Below, piece after piece: positions 1 through 12,501 of a stretch of 54,448 bases of DNA. The DNA lies in contig JAIXMR010000143.1 in NCBI GenBank assembly GCA_025677835.1, positions 1-54,448 on the forward strand, read 5' to 3'. Position numbers and translations under genes: made by a program. Position 1 is the stretch's first letter, and each line of letters begins with the position of its first letter. The notes beneath the pieces were generated by a model that searched no databases, had not been told where the DNA came from, and saw nothing but the letters and a program-made list of their open reading frames with translations. The stretch is from Sporodiniella umbellata. Taxonomy: Eukaryota > Mucoromycota > Mucoromycetes > Mucorales > Rhizopodaceae.

Positions 1-405
1 AAGTTGACGCATATTTATGTTAAATCCACTTTCATTACAATTAAAGAGATAATCCATACTAGTTGACAACCAGCAATCCACCCAATCAAAGTACTGTCGA
101 AGTTTATCTTTGGAATTTCGCACATTACAACGTAATGCTACTCTTTTGAATTACAAATTGCAAGAAGTTACGAGTGCTGGTTTTTCAAATCAAAAATTCC
201 CAAGTTTTCTTTTTTAAAACACCCAGCTTACTTGTAAAAGCATTTCAAGTCCAAATCGTCTCTATTTTGAGTTAAAATAGCGTAGGTTAAAAATGTGTTA
301 GTATTGGGGCCCTAATCGATTCTCAGTTTTTAGATTTATTCTTATTTGTCCAGTCTATTTCCTTCAACTATAAACGTTTTATCTCCTTTCTCTCTGCTCC
401 TAAAT
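1..405. other. 5' flank of the GPI transamidase gene
   Basis: AT-rich upstream sequence with no supportable gene. It should contain the promoter and 5' UTR of the gene starting at 406. I see no unambiguous TATA or CCAAT element. Confidence 0.5.
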
Positions 406-1704
406 ATGAAAGCGCTCTTTGTTATACTTTTGACTCTATTTGGAGCCGCCAAAGCCAACCAAGAGCTCTTAGACGGGTTTTTTACTCAAAGTGGCCATAC
501 AAATAATTGGGCTGTTTTGGTAGGTTCTCTAAAAGTATTCAGCGCCTAAAATCCTTATCAGGTGTGTACATCTCGCTTTTGGTTCAACTATCGCCATGTA
601 GCCAACACTCTTTCTATCTACCGTACTGTCAAACGACTTGGCATTCCTGACTCCAACATTATTCTTATGTTAGCTGATGACGTTTCTTGCAACGCACGTA
701 ACCGATATCCTGCTACTGTTTATAATAACGCTGCTCGCCTTTTAGATCTTTACGGCGAAAACGTTGAAGTAGATTATCGAGGATACGAAGTTACTGTAGA
801 AAACTTTATTCGAATGCTTACAGGGAGGGTGTCTCCTGACACTCCTAGATCTAAACGATTACTTTCAGATGACCGCTCAAATATTCTAGTGTACATGACT
901 GGCCATGGAGGAAATGAATTTTTGAAATTCCAAGATGCAGAAGAAATTGGAGCTCGAGATTTAGCAGATGCCTTTAAGCAGATGTCTGAGAAGAAAAGAT
1001 ATAACGAAATATTATTTATGGTGGATACCTGTCAAGCCAATACGATGTATAGCCAGATCAACTCAACAAATATATTAGCTACTGGAAGTAGCCAATTGCA
1101 TGAAAGTTCATATTCAGTAAAGCCCTTTATAAACATTCAATAAGCAAAGTATCCTAATTTTGCTTTCTTACAAGCACCATACAGACTACGATATAGGTGT
1201 TGCTGTGATAGATAGTTATACTTATTATAACTTGGACTTTTTAGAAAATATAGATATGACGAGTAACAAAACCCTTCAAGATTTAGTAAAGTTTTAAAGC
1301 AAAGAGGTCGATATGAAAAAAACTCAAAAACCATAATATAGTTCAACACATATGATCCTCTGAAAATTGCTTCTCATCCTGGCATTCGTTCTGATTTGTT
1401 TTATCGACCTTTAGATCGTGTAAAGGTCACTGACTTTTTCGGTAATGTACAAAATGTAGAGTTAACTACAACAAAATATCCGTTGGAAGAAAAAGAGCGG
1501 CTTCAGGTAATGAGAGATATTAATCATATCTATTAAGGGTTTTTTTTACGGTAGAACACGTTACCAGAACCCGTATCTGAATACGTACATAAAGAGCCTT
1601 TGAGCCACCTGTATGGTTCTTATAAATTCAATACAGAAAACAGCCTACTCTTTCTTATCCCAGTCGTTACTATGACTCTCATAATATACTCATCGCTAGT
1701 ATGA
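406..1704 (+). CDS. GPI8: GPI-anchor transamidase catalytic subunit (GPI8/PIG-K, C13 cysteine protease)
   Basis: Exons 406-519, 562-1116, 1175-1285, 1342-1506 and 1555-1704; all four introns are GT-AG and the joined frame gives 364 residues. The product cleaves the C-terminal GPI signal of ER precursors and transfers the protein to the GPI anchor, as part of the transamidase complex at the ER membrane. Residues 1-17 form a signal peptide (MKALFVILL...AKA). The legumain-type catalytic pair is visible: His153 in TGHGG and Cys195 in DTCQA, with the 42-residue spacing I would expect. The stretch [14 protein letters not shown] is typical of the family. The last exon (starts N-T-L-P-E) ends in one hydrophobic helix near the C-terminus, matching the single luminal-to-membrane anchor of Gpi8. 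Length is close to the usual 390-410. ATG 406 was chosen because it gives the signal peptide directly. Confidence 0.92.
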
Positions 1705-4700
1705 ACAAACACCTAATAAGAAACAGTCTACAACATTGACGATGATTGGATTTTTTTTTTCAAAAAAAAGATTTACAAGTTCGAGCAAATAAAGAGGGTT
1801 TATATAACCATCAAAGAATAAAAAGCCAAGTAATACAAAGCCCGAAGCAATTTCCAATAGACATAACAAACTAGTAGCTACTACGAAGTAAAGGCAGAGT
1901 GGTGATTCTGACTTCTAAAACTATATACATTCATTAAATGAGTTTTGTTCGTTTTGCGTATCTGATAGGCGACTGTAACTACAATTACCTGTTTTATTTG
2001 ATTATTATAGGAAATTACTGTGTAGATAACAGGAAAGTTGAAGGAGTCTGTAGCTATCATCAAAGCAGGAATAGAGGCAGGGCAGATGAATTCTTATATA
2101 AAAATAGCCCAAAGAGGAAATTGACTGAGAGAAAAGCACTCAACGAAGTTGACAGCATCGCGACAGGGGATCTGCAGATATTTTTTAAAGGTGATCCTAT
2201 CCAAGTCAAAGCCCGCCTCTATTCTCAAGATTTTCCTGCATCCGCGCAGCCATTTAACCACTCCTGTTGGTTTTTTAAATGGCTTGTCATTGTTCTCGGG
2301 TAGTTAAAGATTAAATACAGCGCATTTTTTGCAGTAGAATTAGACTCTATCTTTAACGAACCCGATACCTAGGACCTGTTCAAAGAAAGGTAAACGCTTT
2401 TCTATCTAGGATTGGAAGAGTGCAGAATTTATCAGTAGTGAACGTTTTGCTTTGTTTCTTCTTATAACTGTGTTAAACTGAAAGCTCTTTTATCCTCTGA
2501 TCAAGATGTCCTTGTCGAAAAGTAGAATAGTTTCGCATAGGTTAAACTAGGGCATTTCAAGCGGATTCTATATTTGTTTTTCTTATACAACATCTAGTCG
2601 TAGAAAGATGGCCAAAATGCACTATTTCTGGAATGTCGCTGGAGGAAACAAAAATCTTTCGGCTTTTTTGTGTTCATCGTGTATGTAATGTCGATCGGGG
2701 CAGCACCCTCCTCGTTGCCTCCGATCTAGATAATGAAGTGGGAAGAGAAGTTTTTATGGTACTAATTACTTCAAGTACATGCATTAGGTTCTGTGATTAT
2801 GTGGCTTTTTGGATTAGCTTCTAGCTCGATTTTGGTTTTCTCTTTTCGAACAATAATGCTTTTAGTGACGATCTAAAACTATGTGGGAATTCTTATCTTG
2901 GGGCATTGTTCTGCAGATTATAGACGCGGTTTCTGTATTTTAAGTGAGGGAGCCATAGAAATATGTACGTACAGCAAAAAACTGAAGCGCCGATGCTCAA
3001 AGGAAAGAAAAGAAAGATCGAAGTACTGGTATCAAGTTCATGTATTTTTTAATTTTATATAGTAGTTTCCTAGTCTCACCTCTCCATGTGGCTAGTTGAA
3101 CTCTTACAAAAAAATGAATATGTTTGTATACATTTCTCAGACAGATGCAGAAAACAAAGCTCATTTTAAATATATATTCGTAAGAGTTTAGTTATGTTAT
3201 ATTCAGCTTATTAAAGCCAGCTAAAATATTTTTGAATAATTAAAATAGGGTAGGCGAGAACAACACACTTTGCCTTTGCTTTATCAATAGTAGTATTATT
3301 GGTGTTTTCAGGATAATACTCTTTGATTTAGTTCTGGCATTCAATAAGATAAAGTCTTTTATAAAACTGAAAATTGACTTAGCAGCACCTGTATTGAGAG
3401 TCTGCTAAGCGACTGGATTATGATAAGGTATGTTGAATTTTTAGCTCCAGTTTGTATGTTCAACAGGACATAGCTTCTCGGCAGCTTTAGTAATAATCAT
3501 GGTTGCGATAAAATATATTTCATGTATTTCGTTTACATTTGCATACTTTATAGTTTACTTATATCGATTTACGGCAGTAAGTGGTTGTGTGAAGGCATTG
3601 GCCAAGTACTTTTTTTTTTTTTTTTTTTTTACCAAAACAAGCTTAGGATAAAGTGTGATGTCTTTGTAGCTTTGAAAGAGTTTTTGTTGTTGAGCCGATC
3701 AGAGACTTTTTGTTATGCTTGAATCTTTGTCTTTGAGTAACCCAAACCAGATTGATTCCGTACTTGCTTTCCTTCTAGAATAGTCAATGACAGCGGTACT
3801 AAACTACCTTCGTACTAAAATTGGTTATGAACGAATGTACACCTATATTTTATTAGTCTTTTCTTCTTAGCCAAGGGATTTTGTCTTCATTTCTAAAACA
3901 CAAATTTTATGTTGAAGCGTTTTTTTGGAGTATGCGTATTTTTCTTCAAAAAATTGATCTATCTTTCTATTTCGTGGTATACCTCTGTATTCTATAACAA
4001 TCTTGGTTGGTTATAATAGTACAAACTATGTATTACCGGCAAAATCCATCTTCTTTTTAAGTACTTTTTGTATATAAAAGAAAGTAAAACGACTAGACCT
4101 TTACTTCTATATTGAAGTGTTATCTAGTTTTAAATATTTAGTGTGTATATTTAGGCTAAATTGCATTCCTAAAGCATCTGTTATGTTTTTTCGTTTCAAT
4201 ACAATGTTTGATGCCATTGTTAAAACAAACAATCCTTTTGTTCATTAAAGCATTTATCTATTCGAAAATACCCCTATACTACAAAGTGCATCATCTAGAC
4301 CGTTCTAATTTCTTATATTGTATTTATTCAAAGAGCTTCTGGACTGTGTAGGTCAAGCAAGACAGCTCGATTGAATTTGGTAGTTTATTTCAGCAGCGTG
4401 TTTTCTTTGCATTCAAAAATCAGTTTCCATTTATCAGTGCACCTTTTTTTTTTTTTTTTTTTTTTGGAAAATGCAACTGAATAAAGTTTGGATATTTAAA
4501 TCAAAAGCTTATTTGCGTTGGTAACAAAAAAAACTGAGAATTATTGAAGTATACTATAGTACAGTCGTAAAGTAAATCAGTAAAAGTAAAGAAAAACTAA
4601 GAGTGTTGGATACACTAGTCAACTATTAGAGAAATTTAAAACCTGTTGTCTCAAACTCCAGTCTCAGCAAATTTTAGAGTTGCAGCTAGAGTGAAAGGCG

Positions 4701-5920
4701 AGGAAACCTAAACTGTCTTTTAATGGGCTTCTTGTACTTCTGAGTGTGTATTCATGACTAATACATGGTAATTGGGTTTCTAGCAATAAGAACCATTAAA
4801 TTTTTTGTTGAAGAAGTCAACGATTTCTGTTGAGTTAAACATACCAGTAACTTTAGAGGGGCACGAAGTTTTTTTTATTAGGCTCGTCGGCTTGGTGGGT
4901 TACTTTTGAGAAAATTTTTAACTTTCTATACTGAGCTGCCAGGCTCAACTAGCCTTGCCGATTTGAGTGTTTTGTTTGGAAGGTAAAGAAATTCAACTAT
5001 TGATTTACGGTTTACGTACAACTGCCTGAGTTAAAAAGTCTTCCAGCTATCTCAAAGATGCACTCATCGAGAAAATCTTATATTGTCACTAGATTTTGAT
5101 CCACAAATCTAAAGGAGTCACTTACTGTCACTCTTAGTGAGGTTAGAATATTATCCAAAGGCTTTCTAAAGAAAAAAAAAGCAGTTAACTGATAAATATT
5201 GGCGTAGCTTGGCTCCGGATATGTATTTGAGTTTGGCAGATGGTTTTAAAAATCTAATTGTACAGGAATCTATGATGGCAAACATCTGGCTCAAAAAGTG
5301 CTCCATCTAGGTATTGTATCTACAGCTCGACAAGTCGTATGCACAAACGCCATAGAATAAAGCAAAGCTATGTAGGTAAAGAGAAATAATAGCAGTATAT
5401 TTAGATTGTCGGTTCTTATGAAGGTGTAAGGCAGTATATCGACGAATCTCGGCAAATTTTGCCCCCTCTTTTTCTCTTTGAAAGTAGAAGTCTCACATGA
5501 AGGACAATTTCCCCCTGTTTTTAGAGATCTCTCAAGGCAAATAACAATAACAAAAAAGAGCAAAGAAGAGCTATATACAAGCCCAATGATTTCAATTTAC
5601 AATAGTAAAACAATGGAACACTAATATAGCATTTTTTTTTTAAAAAAAGAATCCAGATGCTAGACAGGCTACATTTAAAAACATTTTGCGTTATATGATC
5701 TAAGTTTTCTAGCGATAGTTTCTTTAAAGGTTACTTTGACGGTATTTGGTTAATTCGGTGTAAACAAGGCAAGATCAACATCTAAACCTTGACTACTGAT
5801 GCTCTCAAAACTTATGAGTTTTAATTTTGTACATTTCCAAAATGGGAAGTTATCAATGTTTCACTTGCTATATTAACTAGTTTTCCAAAAATTGTCTTTC
5901 CTTCTCTTTTCCAGCTGAAA
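1705..5920. other. 4.2 kb AT-rich spacer, no intact gene
   Basis: Very AT-rich, dense in stops in all frames, with T-runs at 3610-3630 and near 4446-4465. Two patches look more protein-like than the rest: 2100-2300, which has longer readings on both strands, and 2640-2830 on the plus strand. I cannot match either to a family. They could be decayed transposon or gene pieces or chance. I found no tRNA-like B-box. Confidence 0.5.
3610..3630. repeat. poly(T) tract
   Basis: 21 consecutive T in spacer DNA; one of many homopolymer tracts in this window. Confidence 0.95.
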
Positions 5921-7159
5921 ATGGGGGCTTTAAGCGTCAATAGCCCACTCAAGTATATTTTTGTTGGCTCAGTTATTTGTTGTACCTTATTGTGGTTGCT
6001 CGTTTATCAAGAACGTAGTAAGACGCTACTTATACCAGAATACCAAAGAAGGCCGCTATGTACACCGGAGACGTTTAATATAGGAGAATGGATTCACTAT
6101 CCTTCAAATGACAAAAACACTGCTTTAAAGGCAGGCTATCATTGTATAAAAAAAAAGTTTGCCCACCGCTGTTTTAACAGAGCTTCAGCAATAGAACGCT
6201 TTCGAGCTCAGAAAATGTAAACAAAGTCTATGCAAAGATGTCTTTAACCCTAAATTAGCTTGAACTACAAGTGGGAGCCTTCTCAGTGTCGCTTATTGCC
6301 TCTCAAGACTGACATTCTGGCTAAGCACCTCATAAAAAATCCTGTCTTGTTTGTAGGAGACTCAATTACACAGCTTCAGTTTGAAAGCTTAAGCTGCCTA
6401 CTTGGAGAGACATTTTTCAAAAGAGTACCCACATTAAATGGGGGAAATCTTAAACTAAGAGTCGAAGAGATCGGCAATAACAGCACCACTGCAATGGCAT
6501 ATATTAGATCTGATTATTTGATTCGACTGGATGATTTTAAAATTATGGAGTCATTTGATGAAGCTGGAACTATTCTGGGCTCAGGAGAAAATCACCCATG
6601 GTAAACTAACTACATCAGACTCGAATACTAATTTTTTAAGGATACATGCTATTGAGCACTTCAAATATGTCATTATAAATACGGTAACTTAAAAATAAAA
6701 AGAATGATCTAAGCTAAAGCATTCTAGGCACCCCATTGGCATATAAGCAGTATTTGGGGACCACATAAATCTGAGCAAGAGCTTTTGTCTGCTTACAAAA
6801 CTGCAATGACCAAAATTTACAAGCGCTTAAAAAAGTCCTTACTTCCTCATCAAATTGTTTGGGTACGCAACACACCATACGGACATGCCCAATGCTCAAA
6901 AATTACATCACCACAACTCTCTCCAACAGAGCCATCAGGGCAACCAGGTGAATACGATTGGCACCTTTTCAAACAATTTGACGCTATATGGAAAGAGTTG
7001 ATAGGCAGCGATTCACAGTTTCGAATTTTCGACGTTTTAGCTATTTCAAACAAAAGAGGAGACGCACACTCTAGCCCTGATAAAGATTGTTTACATACAT
7101 GTCTACCTGGTCCTGTGGATGATTGGAATAGATTACTTTATCACGAAATTATAAAATGA
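5921..7159 (+). CDS. membrane-anchored PC-esterase (TBL/PMR5-like SGNH acyl-esterase or acetyltransferase)
   Basis: Exons 5921-6216, 6259-6600, 6641-6683 and 6728-7159, joined in frame to 370 residues; introns are 40-44 bases, GT-AG. A cytosolic stub of about 11 residues is followed by one membrane helix (about 12-29), so this is a type II, probably Golgi, protein. The luminal part has the PC-esterase/TBL hallmarks: a W-x-P-x-x-C segment (YKWEPSQC), the GDS nucleophile block FVGDSITQ (Ser134), an INT-x-HW-like block split by an intron, and the C-terminal catalytic Asp-Cys-x-His block (Asp347, His350) followed by LPG and DDWN. Plant TBL proteins and fungal Cas1-type proteins in this clan O-acetylate cell-wall or capsular glycans; the substrate here is unknown. 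The splice choices are supported because they restore the conserved blocks. Confidence 0.78.
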
Positions 7160-7404
7160 GTAAATTAAAATATTTTTGGCTACTTTACAATTGCAGATTA
7201 TCTGGCAATTCATGGTAGCTTAATATGTCAATTTTTATTTTCGTTTTTTGCATTTTATCTTGGGTGCAATACGTTCTCATTTTAATTGGCTTAAGACCTA
7301 TTCCAACGTAGTCTAAGCCACAAGATAAAAAACTTCAGCGGAGATTGAACAAAGATTACATTTGACAGTAAATAAAGTTTTTCTTTTTTATTCATTTTGT
7401 AATA

Positions 7405-10400
7405 ATGGCGACGACAACATTGCAGCTTTATTGGGATCTTGCCTCGTTCGATCCTATTGCAAGACAAACAGCCGCGAAATCGCTCATCGAAACTTTGGCT
7501 AACTTTCAGAAGGCTCACGAAGAAACGTTAAAAGAGAAGGATGTAGTTGACAGCGAAGAAAAGCTTGATATTTTGTGTGCTTCCGATGTGTCTTATGCTG
7601 TACGCCGACTCATAAGAGGTCTTTCTAGCTCTAGACAAGGAGCTCGTCAAGGATTCTCTTTAGCTTTGACAGAGGTAAAGATAAATACCAGAGAATAGTT
7701 AGCAAATTTTTATATATATTGTTATTAGCTTTTGGCCGTTGTAGATTTGATATCTGTAGGTTTGGTACTTGATCTTTTGTTTAAATGGACTGAAATTACT
7801 GGTTCTATGAAAGGAGACGAAGTGCGTGATATGCTGTTTGGCCGTTTATTTGGCTTGATGTCTATAGTAGCAGCAGGTATGATTTCTCGCGAATCGACCA
7901 CTGAAGAGGACTTTATCCGTATTTTATCAAGCCTGAAAGAGATGTCTGCCAAAAAGTCCTATTTGTCCGAGGTTTGTCATCATGTGGTAATTAATTTACT
8001 TTCGCGTGTGAAGGGTACACATCACCAAACTTTGGTTGTGGAGCAAATCAAAGCGCTCTTTTTCAGCGGGCCTATCACTCATGTAGATCAGCTTAACGTT
8101 GTTTTAAGCCTTCGACACGTAGAGGTAGACTTAAGCGAGCCTTTGAAAAACTTTAAAGATCAAGCAGTGTTGAACTCAGCCAATTTACCTCGTTTGTCCC
8201 GTATTATTGCCCAAGCTTCAGATGGTGCGCAAGAGGCTTCGCCTGACTGGAAACCGCAGCTTCATTCAGTCTGGGACTCTCTCTTGACTATTTTCTTTGA
8301 AGAAGAACAGAATAAGGAGGTTGCTTCTTTTCAAGAGTTTTGGTCGGTCTGTGTCGATGGTACACTGTTTGATATTAGTGCCAGTCATGGGCGCAAGTTT
8401 TGGGGTTTTCAACTTGTGGAAAAAGTGCTGCGTCGATTATCCGCTGAGCAAATACCGTTGATATTTACTCCAAACTTTATGAGCGCTTTCATGCATCATC
8501 TTTCGTCTGACGATAAGTTTTTATACAAATCTGCGAGACATACTGTAAGTTTATATCTTTGTTTTGAGCTCATAGCCTGGCGCTGAACTTTTCTTTAGGC
8601 GTATGTTATACAGCAGGTCGCAGAAGAAAATAAAAAGGTTGGTTTCGCTTTGGTCACACAGCTTTTAGGCAAACATGGTCACCAAAGCTTTGATCGCATT
8701 ACACGTACGAAAACAGTTGAAAATTTGTTGACTACTATGGACTCCGAAGGTGTCAAGTTCTACCTAGAGTATCTTGCAGATACTATAGTGAATGCTTCAG
8801 ACGATACAAGCGATGCTTGCCGGCAATGGGCATTGAATCAAATGACTCTTTTGGTTACAAGTACAAAAGTCCCTAAAGAAGAGTCTTGGGTTGTTGAAAT
8901 TGTTCAGTTTATAACAATCTGTGCATTTTTCAAAGTTAAAACTAGCGATAACAAAAAAAGCTGTCTTAGTGGGTTAAGAAAGCCGAACCCCGATTTGTCT
9001 GAAGCAACTATATTGTATGCAAGAAATCAATTTCAAATTGTACTAATGGGCCTGTTAAAGTTTTCTCCTAAAGACCAACACGCCAAAGCACGTCGTTGGA
9101 CTGGGTATACCGACAGCCATGAGTTGTGGGCACATAAAATCTATACGCTACTTGAAACTTTGAAAAAAAATAAGAAATTGACATGTCACTTAGTTCTCCG
9201 TACCGAGACTGAAGAACTGATAAAAACAGCTATCAAAAATGCCAGTTCACTCAGCAAGAAAATTGAAAGTCAAGATTATGATTGCTTAGAGCGAGGGTTA
9301 CATATACTGTTGGTACATGTTGTGATTCATACTTGGATCAAAGAGGAAGAAGGTGTTTCAATTTTATCTGAGCTTTTGGATTGTTACAAAAAGATTTTCT
9401 CTGATAAACAACGTCAAAAGAAATCTGATGAACTGGATCCACTGGATGTGATTGTAGATATTTTGGTTTCATTTTTGACTAATGAGTCTGTTGTATTGAA
9501 GAACCTAGCTGAAAAAGTGTTCGAGATGATCTCCCACAATCTCACAGATCAGTCTCTTAAAATACTACTAGACATTTTAGCATCCGTTGAAAGTAAGCAG
9601 GACGACGAGCTTTTCTCTGAAAATGAAGACGATGAAGACACTGAGATGGTTTCCATGGATGAAAGCGATAGCGATAATGAAGACAACGATGAAGACGACA
9701 CTGATGTAGATGAAGAGCTTCGCCAAAAAATCGAGATAGCTATGCAATCCGAGGGTATAAATGCTGTGGACAGCGAATCTGATGAAGAGATTGACGATGA
9801 AGCAATGGCTGCCTTTGACGACAAATTAGCTGAAGTTTTCCGACTCAAAAAAATCGCAAAGCAGGAAAAAATAACTAAGCAGCATAACGTTGTTGAATTT
9901 AAGAATAGGGTAATGAGTCTTGTAAGCATTTATTCTCGCAAAAACCCAGCAAACCCGCTAGTTTTAATGACTATTGTACCTCTTTTAAACGTAATCCGCT
10001 CCACGCCTGCTAAATCCACTGGTAGTCAGTTATCAGAAAAAATCGCTGCTTTCTTGAAAAACCGCTTAGCCAAATCTGCCGACTACCCAAAAGACGTTCA
10101 AGGCGACTCAGCTTTTGAAGCACTAGAGGCTGTACATGAGTTTGCCAAACATTGTACATCAAAAGAGCTGTCTGAAATGTGCGTTCAGCTTTCGATATAT
10201 CTTCGCAAAGTAATCTTTGGTACTGGTAGCGATTTTGAAGTGACGTCTAAATTGGACAAGAAGCAACAAGCCAGTTTAGATAAATGGCTAACAATCTATA
10301 GCAGTTCTTGTAGACTTTATTTGACTAAAAAAACTACAGCTTTTCCTACCACCATGATTCAACAAATAATTCAACGTTATCCTCTAAGCTCTAGTGGCCT

Positions 10401-10524
10401 GCTTGACACTATGGCTCCCTTTCTAGATCGAAAAGCCTGTGCAAACAACTACAGGCAAAAAATGGCAGCTCAATGGACTGGCATCATTCTCAAAGCAAAA
10501 AAGCGAACAAAGAGCTCAAAATAA
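7405..10524 (+). CDS. POL5: Pol5/MYBBP1A-family nucleolar protein (DNA polymerase phi family)
   Basis: Exons 7405-7674, 7729-8544 and 8599-10524; two GT-AG introns of 54 bases; 1003 residues, close to yeast Pol5. The family binds rDNA and pre-ribosomes in the nucleolus and, despite the polymerase name, acts in rRNA production and 60S assembly. The N-terminal block (YWDLASFD...R..AAKSLIE, then VRRLIRGLSSSRQGARQGFS) is the recognisable family start, followed by HEAT-like helical repeats. A long acidic stretch lies at about residues 696-745 with a second at about 753-773, as in the family. The C-terminus is Lys/Arg rich (KAKKRTKSSK), which fits nucleolar targeting. Confidence 0.88.
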
Positions 10525-10761
10525 TTTTTTTCTATCCATTTCTTTCAATGCGAAGCTAATTTAAACTGTTATTTTTTGAGTAGTCAAAATACAAAATGGT
10601 TTTCTCTTAGTTCATGTTGGTTACACGGCTCTCAAAAACCTCTTCGTTTTTGTTTGACGTAACTAAGGCAGGGTGCCAAAATAAGAATAAAAAAAGAATT
10701 TAATATTTGAATTTGATTTTCTAAGTGTGAAGGGTAATAAAGTTGCTCTCAAAATGAGCTA

Positions 10762-11485
10762 TCAAACCATAAACCAGGCAAGCATGGATACAAGGAAAGC
10801 TGCACTTCCAACACGTAGAGATCCAGAGTCGTTGGTAGATCGAGATGAAGAGGGCGAAGAAACTACAGAGTTTGCTGGGCGAGAGATGGAGGAAATAGCT
10901 TGACTGACTTTTGAAGAGTACACAACAGCACTGCTAGAAACGGCGGCAGCAGCCAGATGGCCGTCCATATCAGCAACAGCAGAGTTTACTTTGACATTTT
11001 GGCGGAAACGACCACGGTCGTGATCACGGTGTGCACCTTTGTGCTCCCGATTATCTTGTTCATCGTCATCTTCATAATCGTCATAAGTGGGTTCCTATTT
11101 AAGAAGAAGGTAAATTGTCCGTTAAGCAAATAATTTTTCAAGACTAACAGATCCGTGTTGTCTAGTTTTATGATGTTTGTCCACAGCCCAGGGCTTCGTT
11201 TTAGTAACTGTAGTAAGAAGTACAACAGGAGGCTTTGTTTGAATCTCGTAGTTTACTGGTGCAGGAGCAGGTTGTGCTCCTTGGTTGTGTTCGTGGCCAA
11301 GACCAAGGTCATGATCCAAATGATCTATTCCTCCGTGATGTTGTTGTGCAGCTAAAAAAAAAAACGGTATTGAATAACATGTACAAACGGTATGGGATCT
11401 ATAGCATGTTTAGTTGTAAATTGTAGATCTTACAAATAGCAGATACAAAGACAGCAGTGGCGACAATAAGAGATATGTTTTTCAT
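10762..11485 (-). CDS. predicted GPI-anchored Ser-rich secreted protein
   Basis: Exons, in transcript order: 11485-11434, 11351-11149, 11094-10762; introns GT-AG; 195 residues. Not a recognised family. Residues 1-18 are a signal peptide (MKNISLIVATAVFVSA). The next segment is His/Gln/Gly rich, the middle has a short acidic run and an Arg/His/Asp-rich run (REHKGAHRDHDRGRFR), and the last third is Ser/Ala rich, ending in a small-residue site followed by a hydrophobic tail (FLVSMLAWFMV), the layout of a GPI-attachment signal. It is likely a cell-surface protein of the hyphal wall or plasma membrane. The first exon is only 52 bases, so the gene is easily missed. It converges with the POL5 gene, 237 bases apart. 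Confidence 0.72.
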
Positions 11486-11865
11486 TGAGTTTGTTAAAAT
11501 TAGACTGTATCCACAAAAGAGATGACAAAAGAGGGGGAGGTAAAGACAACGTTTGAAGCAGGCTATTTTATACAACTATCCGCTAAAAGATTCAGCCAAA
11601 TATGTGTTGTTGAATGTTTCAATGGGATAGTTTGTTTTGATATACGTTTCTTTTGCAATTTATTACCATTCTATCTTTATTCCCAGAAAAACTCAGGCCA
11701 CTGTCGATCTATCTAGTTTATGCTAAAAGCTGTGCTTTTAGCTAGCATTCTTGTGACCCCTTTTATTTTTAAAGGCTAATCCACTTCTGGACCAGCATTA
11801 ACAATGTCGGACAACAAAATGCCCTTTTTTTTTTTTTTAGTTTAAATCAAAATATTACAAAAAAT
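11486..11865. promoter_or_regulatory. divergent intergenic region between the surface-protein gene and NAS2
   Basis: 380 bases separating two divergent start codons, so it should carry both promoters. It includes a T-run just upstream of NAS2 (about 11826-11839). No clear TATA box or known operator is visible. Confidence 0.45.
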
Positions 11866-12501
11866 ATGGGAGCAACTCAACCTACAGAATTTACTCAGGT
11901 CCTAAAAGATGTGAAGGCTTTGATAAACGAAAAAGAAAAGATCGAACTTGAATTGAAAAAACTAGAAAAAGTTTTAAACATAGCGGGCGTTGGCATGAAC
12001 GATTCTTTGATAGATTCCAATGGTTACCCAAGAAATGACATTGATGTGGCTACTATTCGAATTACAAGAAATCAAATAAATTGTCTGAAAAACGATTATT
12101 ATAAAATAACAGCTCAAACAGAAGAGAGTCTTTTCCTCTTGCATGCGTTAAAAAAACAAGAAAATGAAGATAAAGTCCCATCCCAAACCAACATGAAGAC
12201 AGAAACCACAACTCAGGTTGTTGGCTTGAAACCTTTTGCCCTTGTGAACGCCGTTGCTCCTGATTCTCCAGCTTATGAAGCTGGTTTACGTCGACAACAG
12301 AAAATTATACAATTTGGCAGTTTTAATGATACCAACTACACAGGGCTTACAGCGCTGAATGCTTTTGTAAGTCAGCACGAAAACAAACCAGTTGAAGTAC
12401 ATGTGTTAAGCGAAGAACATAAGGTTTTCGTACTAACGCTGGTACCAAGGATTGGATGGGGAGGGAAAGGCTCTTTGGGGTGCCATTTGTTACCTTTATA
12501 A
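11866..12501 (+). CDS. NAS2: 26S proteasome assembly chaperone Nas2/PSMD9 (PDZ protein)
   Basis: A single-exon gene of 211 residues. Nas2/p27 binds the C-terminus of the Rpt5 ATPase and delays its docking on the core particle during base assembly in the cytosol and nucleus. The N-terminal part (about 8-45) is a charged helical coil (INEKEKIELELKKLEK), followed by the family block with SLIDSNGYPRNDID. A PDZ domain follows at about 118-200; the carboxylate-binding and hydrophobic core blocks AFVNAVAPDSPAYEAGL-type (seen as ALVNAVAPDSPAYEAGL) and GLTALNAFV are intact. Length is close to yeast Nas2 (220). The start is the first ATG after an in-frame stop-rich leader. Confidence 0.92.
   Translation: MGATQPTEFTQVLKDVKALINEKEKIELELKKLEKVLNIAGVGMNDSLIDSNGYPRNDIDVATIRITRNQINCLKNDYYKITAQTEESLFLLHALKKQENEDKVPSQTNMKTETTTQVVGLKPFALVNAVAPDSPAYEAGLRRQQKIIQFGSFNDTNYTGLTALNAFVSQHENKPVEVHVLSEEHKVFVLTLVPRIGWGGKGSLGCHLLPL

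Noticed and set aside
9549..9929. Ser-rich open frame antisense to POL5
   Set aside because: It is the complement of the GAA/GAT-rich acidic region of POL5, so the Ser runs are a mirror effect.
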